Positions 62,099 to 64,000 of a stretch of DNA of 64,000 nt are shown here, piece by piece (position 1 is the stretch's first letter; the number at the start of each line of letters is the position of its first letter). Below the pieces are notes generated by a model. It was not told where the DNA came from. It saw only the letters and a program-made list of their open reading frames with translations, and did no database searches. This stretch comes from an uncultured Aliivibrio sp. GTDB lineage: Bacteria; Pseudomonadota; Gammaproteobacteria; Enterobacterales; Vibrionaceae. The DNA lies in contig NZ_CAMLHO010000002.1 of assembly GCF_946479765.1 (NCBI RefSeq), positions 62,001 to 126,000 on the forward strand. Reading direction: 5' to 3'. The position numbers and the translations under genes were made by a program.

Positions 62099-63145
62099 AT
62101 GCACACTACCACCCTGCATAACGGACAACTGCAACTTATTCATGCTGACTGCCTGCATTACCTTAAAACCTTACCTGATAATTCTATTGATTTAATTTTG
62201 ACTGACCCGCCTTATTTCCAAGTGAAGAAAAACGCATGGGATAACCAATGGCCAAACGTCGAAACTTTTCTGGCGTGGCTTGATGAGGTATTGGTTGAGT
62301 TCTGGCGCGTATTGAAACCCTCTGGCAATTTATACCTGTTCTGTGGTTCAAAGTTAGCGGCAGATACGGAATTACTTATCCGTGCGCGGTTTGATGTATT
62401 TAATCATATCGTATGGGCGAAACCCTCTGGCGTATGGCGACGAGCACGCAAGCCACACTTACGTTCGTTCTTTCCGGCAACTGAGCGCGTCATCTTTGCA
62501 GGGCATTATGATTCAGAAGGGTTTGCGAAAGGATGCAGCCAGTACGCCACGAAATGTACGGAATTAAAGAAGACCGTGTTTAAACCGCTAATGGATTACT
62601 TCAAGAACGCGAAAGACGCACTTAATATTTCAGCAAAAGAAATCAACCAAGCCACCGGCACACAAATGTGCTCGCATTGGTTCTCGTTAAGTCAGTGGAA
62701 ACTTCCAACAGAAACACAATACAAACAACTGCAAGAACTGTTCGCATCAAAGAGTGGTCAACTATCCAAAACGCACGCTGAGCTCACTAACGAATACCAA
62801 GCATTGCACAGTGAATACGGAAACCTCGTAAAAGAATACGATGAACTAAAAGCAGAATATGAAAGCCTGAGAAGACCTTTTTATGTGACTGATGAAGTGC
62901 CTTATACCGATGTGTGGACGTTTGCACCCGTTCAATATTACCAAGGAAAACACCCCTGTGAAAAACCTGCGGATTTACTCGAGCATGTTATCTCAAGCAG
63001 CAGTCGAGAAGGTGCAGTGGTACTTGATGCATTTATGGGCTCAGGTTCAACGGGTAAGGCGTGCTTGACGCTAAATAGAAAATTCATTGGAATAGAGATG
63101 GAAGAAGAGACTTATAGTGCAACAGTAAACAAACTCAACAATTAA
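62099..63145 (+). CDS. beta-class N6-adenine / N4-cytosine DNA methyltransferase
   Basis: 348 residues. Catalytic DPPY (37-40, LILTDPPYFQVKKNAWDNQW) comes before the SAM-binding LDAFMGSGSTGKACL (about 308-322), the order of beta-class (N6_N4_Mtase) enzymes. Between them lies a target-recognition region with an unusual coiled coil (about 215-268, LQELFASKSGQLSKTHAELTNEYQALHSEYGNLVKEYDELKAEYE). No restriction endonuclease is nearby, so it is an orphan; it could protect phage DNA or mark the origin GATC or packaging sites. TTGGAG ribosome site. Confidence 0.9.
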   Translation: MHTTTLHNGQLQLIHADCLHYLKTLPDNSIDLILTDPPYFQVKKNAWDNQWPNVETFLAWLDEVLVEFWRVLKPSGNLYLFCGSKLAADTELLIRARFDVFNHIVWAKPSGVWRRARKPHLRSFFPATERVIFAGHYDSEGFAKGCSQYATKCTELKKTVFKPLMDYFKNAKDALNISAKEINQATGTQMCSHWFSLSQWKLPTETQYKQLQELFASKSGQLSKTHAELTNEYQALHSEYGNLVKEYDELKAEYESLRRPFYVTDEVPYTDVWTFAPVQYYQGKHPCEKPADLLEHVISSSSREGAVVLDAFMGSGSTGKACLTLNRKFIGIEMEEETYSATVNKLNN

Positions 63146-63154
63146 CCGTTAAAA

Positions 63155-63191
63155 CAAAAAAAACACTCGGCAGACTAAAAATGCCGAGTGT
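63155..63191 (-). terminator. strong hairpin terminator at the right end of the phage genes
   Basis: ACACTCGGCA / TGCCGAGTGT, 10-bp perfect stem, 9-base loop. A run of A on the plus-strand left side gives a T-run for leftward transcripts, so it probably blocks transcription from the minus-strand gene at 63395 into the phage. Confidence 0.85.
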
Positions 63192-63394
63192 AATTAAGTA
63201 GGTTAAATGCAATATATCAATCTTATTTAACTCGTATTTGGACAAAAACACATCAGTGACTTTGCTAAATTAGCAATTCATTAATAATTTTCTGTAAGGC
63301 ATTCTACTCATGCAATATATATCTGATTAAAGTGCAAGACCTATATCTAACATCAATAAAAAAGGGCCACAGGAGCTCTATATTACATATGATG

Positions 63395-63967
63395 TCATAA
63401 GCGTTCTAAGAGATATTTTTTGGGTGTTACTTTATCTGCAAGTGAGATTAGACAATCCACGCCAGCAATTTTGTCGTAGCCTATTTTTAATGAAGAATTG
63501 TTTTTGTAAAAAATATCAAAATGGTATCTTGGGTGAACATCTCCGTTAGCATGATTTTCATCATCATCAAAACGAAAGTAACCATGATCCTCAGAAATCA
63601 AAGCAGCAAATGTATCATAATATGCTGTTGCCTCAGAGAACGATACATTGAAGTTATCGTGTAAAGACATAATAACTTCTTCATGCGAATGCAAATTACC
63701 ATGAGTAGTAATAATTGCGTTCCGCATAATAGATATAAACTTCCCACTAACCGGTTGTTCAAGCAAGTCACAGTTAAATGACATATTTCCATTCTCAACT
63801 ATGACTTGAAAAGGAATAGACATAGAGAAGTAGCCGTCATCTTTTTTCACTAAGAAACGATGAAAGTCATTAGTAAAAACAGCAATATCGAAATTATCTT
63901 TATTAGCACCTTCGCTATGATCTGGACATGAGTTTATAATTTCAGCCAGTTGTAAAATATTAGACAA
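63395..63967 (-). CDS. hypothetical protein of unknown function at the prophage right flank
   Basis: 190 residues. No family recognised. Acidic soluble protein with a notable HPRYHFDIFY segment (about 145-154), FDDDENHANGDVHP, and FHRFLVKKDDGYFSMSIPFQVIV. No signal peptide or membrane helix. AT-rich and read toward the phage. It could be a moron at the phage end, another accessory gene, or host; without the next genes I cannot tell. Its start is complete in the window. Confidence 0.6.
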   Translation of the reverse strand: MSNILQLAEIINSCPDHSEGANKDNFDIAVFTNDFHRFLVKKDDGYFSMSIPFQVIVENGNMSFNCDLLEQPVSGKFISIMRNAIITTHGNLHSHEEVIMSLHDNFNVSFSEATAYYDTFAALISEDHGYFRFDDDENHANGDVHPRYHFDIFYKNNSSLKIGYDKIAGVDCLISLADKVTPKKYLLERL

Positions 63968-64000
63968 GTTATCTAATGAATTCCTAACGGCTTGAAAGCC

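Larger units (their letters stand above)
32930..63390. mobile_element. hybrid P2/Mu-type prophage with plasmid-type replication
   Basis: A contiguous set of phage functions: tyrosine integrase, repressor, Cox, small early genes, RepA-like initiator, Ogr, Mu-like baseplate and fibre genes, lysis cassette, P2-like portal/terminase/scaffold/capsid/head completion, sheath, tube, chaperone, tape measure, methyltransferase. No disrupted structural gene was seen, so it may be inducible. The left end must lie between ligA and the integrase (about 32.86-32.98 kb). The right end is probably between 63.15 and 63.39 kb, but no long duplicated att core was found, so both borders are approximate. Confidence 0.85.

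Noticed and set aside
32949..63177. GGCAGACTA at both prophage flanks as att core
   Set aside because: Nine bases is expected by chance at roughly one in seven for flanks of this size, and the right copy lies in a terminator loop. Not enough to define att sites.
32862..63385. Similar A-rich GGC-CACA-GGAGC-TC sequences near 32870 and 63360 as att repeats
   Set aside because: They match only with several gaps and look like independent terminator-type sequences.

Overview
The window looks like a chromosomal segment of a polarly flagellated Vibrionaceae, most likely Aliivibrio (A. fischeri / A. logei group). The evidence is AT-rich DNA, several near-identical flagellins next to flgL/flgK, an flgBCDEFGHIJ-cheR-cheV-flgAMN-flgOPT cluster in Vibrio order, Vibrio-type porins and sigma54/sigma28 promoter motifs. 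Species is inference; no rRNA or marker gene is present.

Positions 1-22.9 kb are flagellar. Three flagellins (flaC, flaB, flaA by position), flgL, flgK, flgJ, flgI, flgH, flgG, flgF, flgE, flgD, flgC, flgB, cheR and cheV are on the minus strand. flgA, flgM and flgN are on the plus strand, then flgP and flgO (minus) and flgT (plus). Sigma54 -24/-12 elements precede flgB (two in tandem), flgF, flgJ, flgK, flaA and flgM. Sigma28 elements precede flaB and flgM (two). Hairpins after flgE and flgI split the rod/hook genes into flgBCDE, flgFGHI, flgJ and flgKL units.

Positions 23-32.8 kb are housekeeping and envelope genes: a TPR membrane protein, gltX, a DUF2057-like exported protein, two general porins, a lipoprotein and the NAD-dependent DNA ligase ligA.

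From about 32.9 to about 63.2 kb lies an apparently intact, roughly 30-kb hybrid prophage inserted just upstream of ligA. Immunity and integration are P2-like (int, C-type repressor, Cox) with a P2-like Ogr late activator. Replication is plasmid-like: an IncFII RepA-type initiator followed by a DnaA box. The head is P2-like (Q, P, O, N, M, L, plus tail-completion R and S). The tail is mostly Mu-like (DUF2635, sheath L, tube M, then N, P, gp45, gp46, gp47, gp48 and fibre), with a P2-like E/E' frameshift chaperone and tape measure. The tail cluster is split: genes up to the tape measure lie at the right end and genes from Mu-N onward lie near the left, so integration/immunity/replication functions sit between them in the circular phage map. 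The small terminase gene is displaced from its P2 position to between the tail tube and the chaperone. A small protein resembling the middle of the terminase ATPase, without its nucleotide motifs, sits next to ogr. The right end has two small genes and a beta-class DNA methyltransferase. A gene of unknown function (63395-63967) follows, and I could not fix the right attachment site.

No rRNA, tRNA, CRISPR array or intact IS element was seen. All family assignments come from reading motifs and gene order, not from searches.
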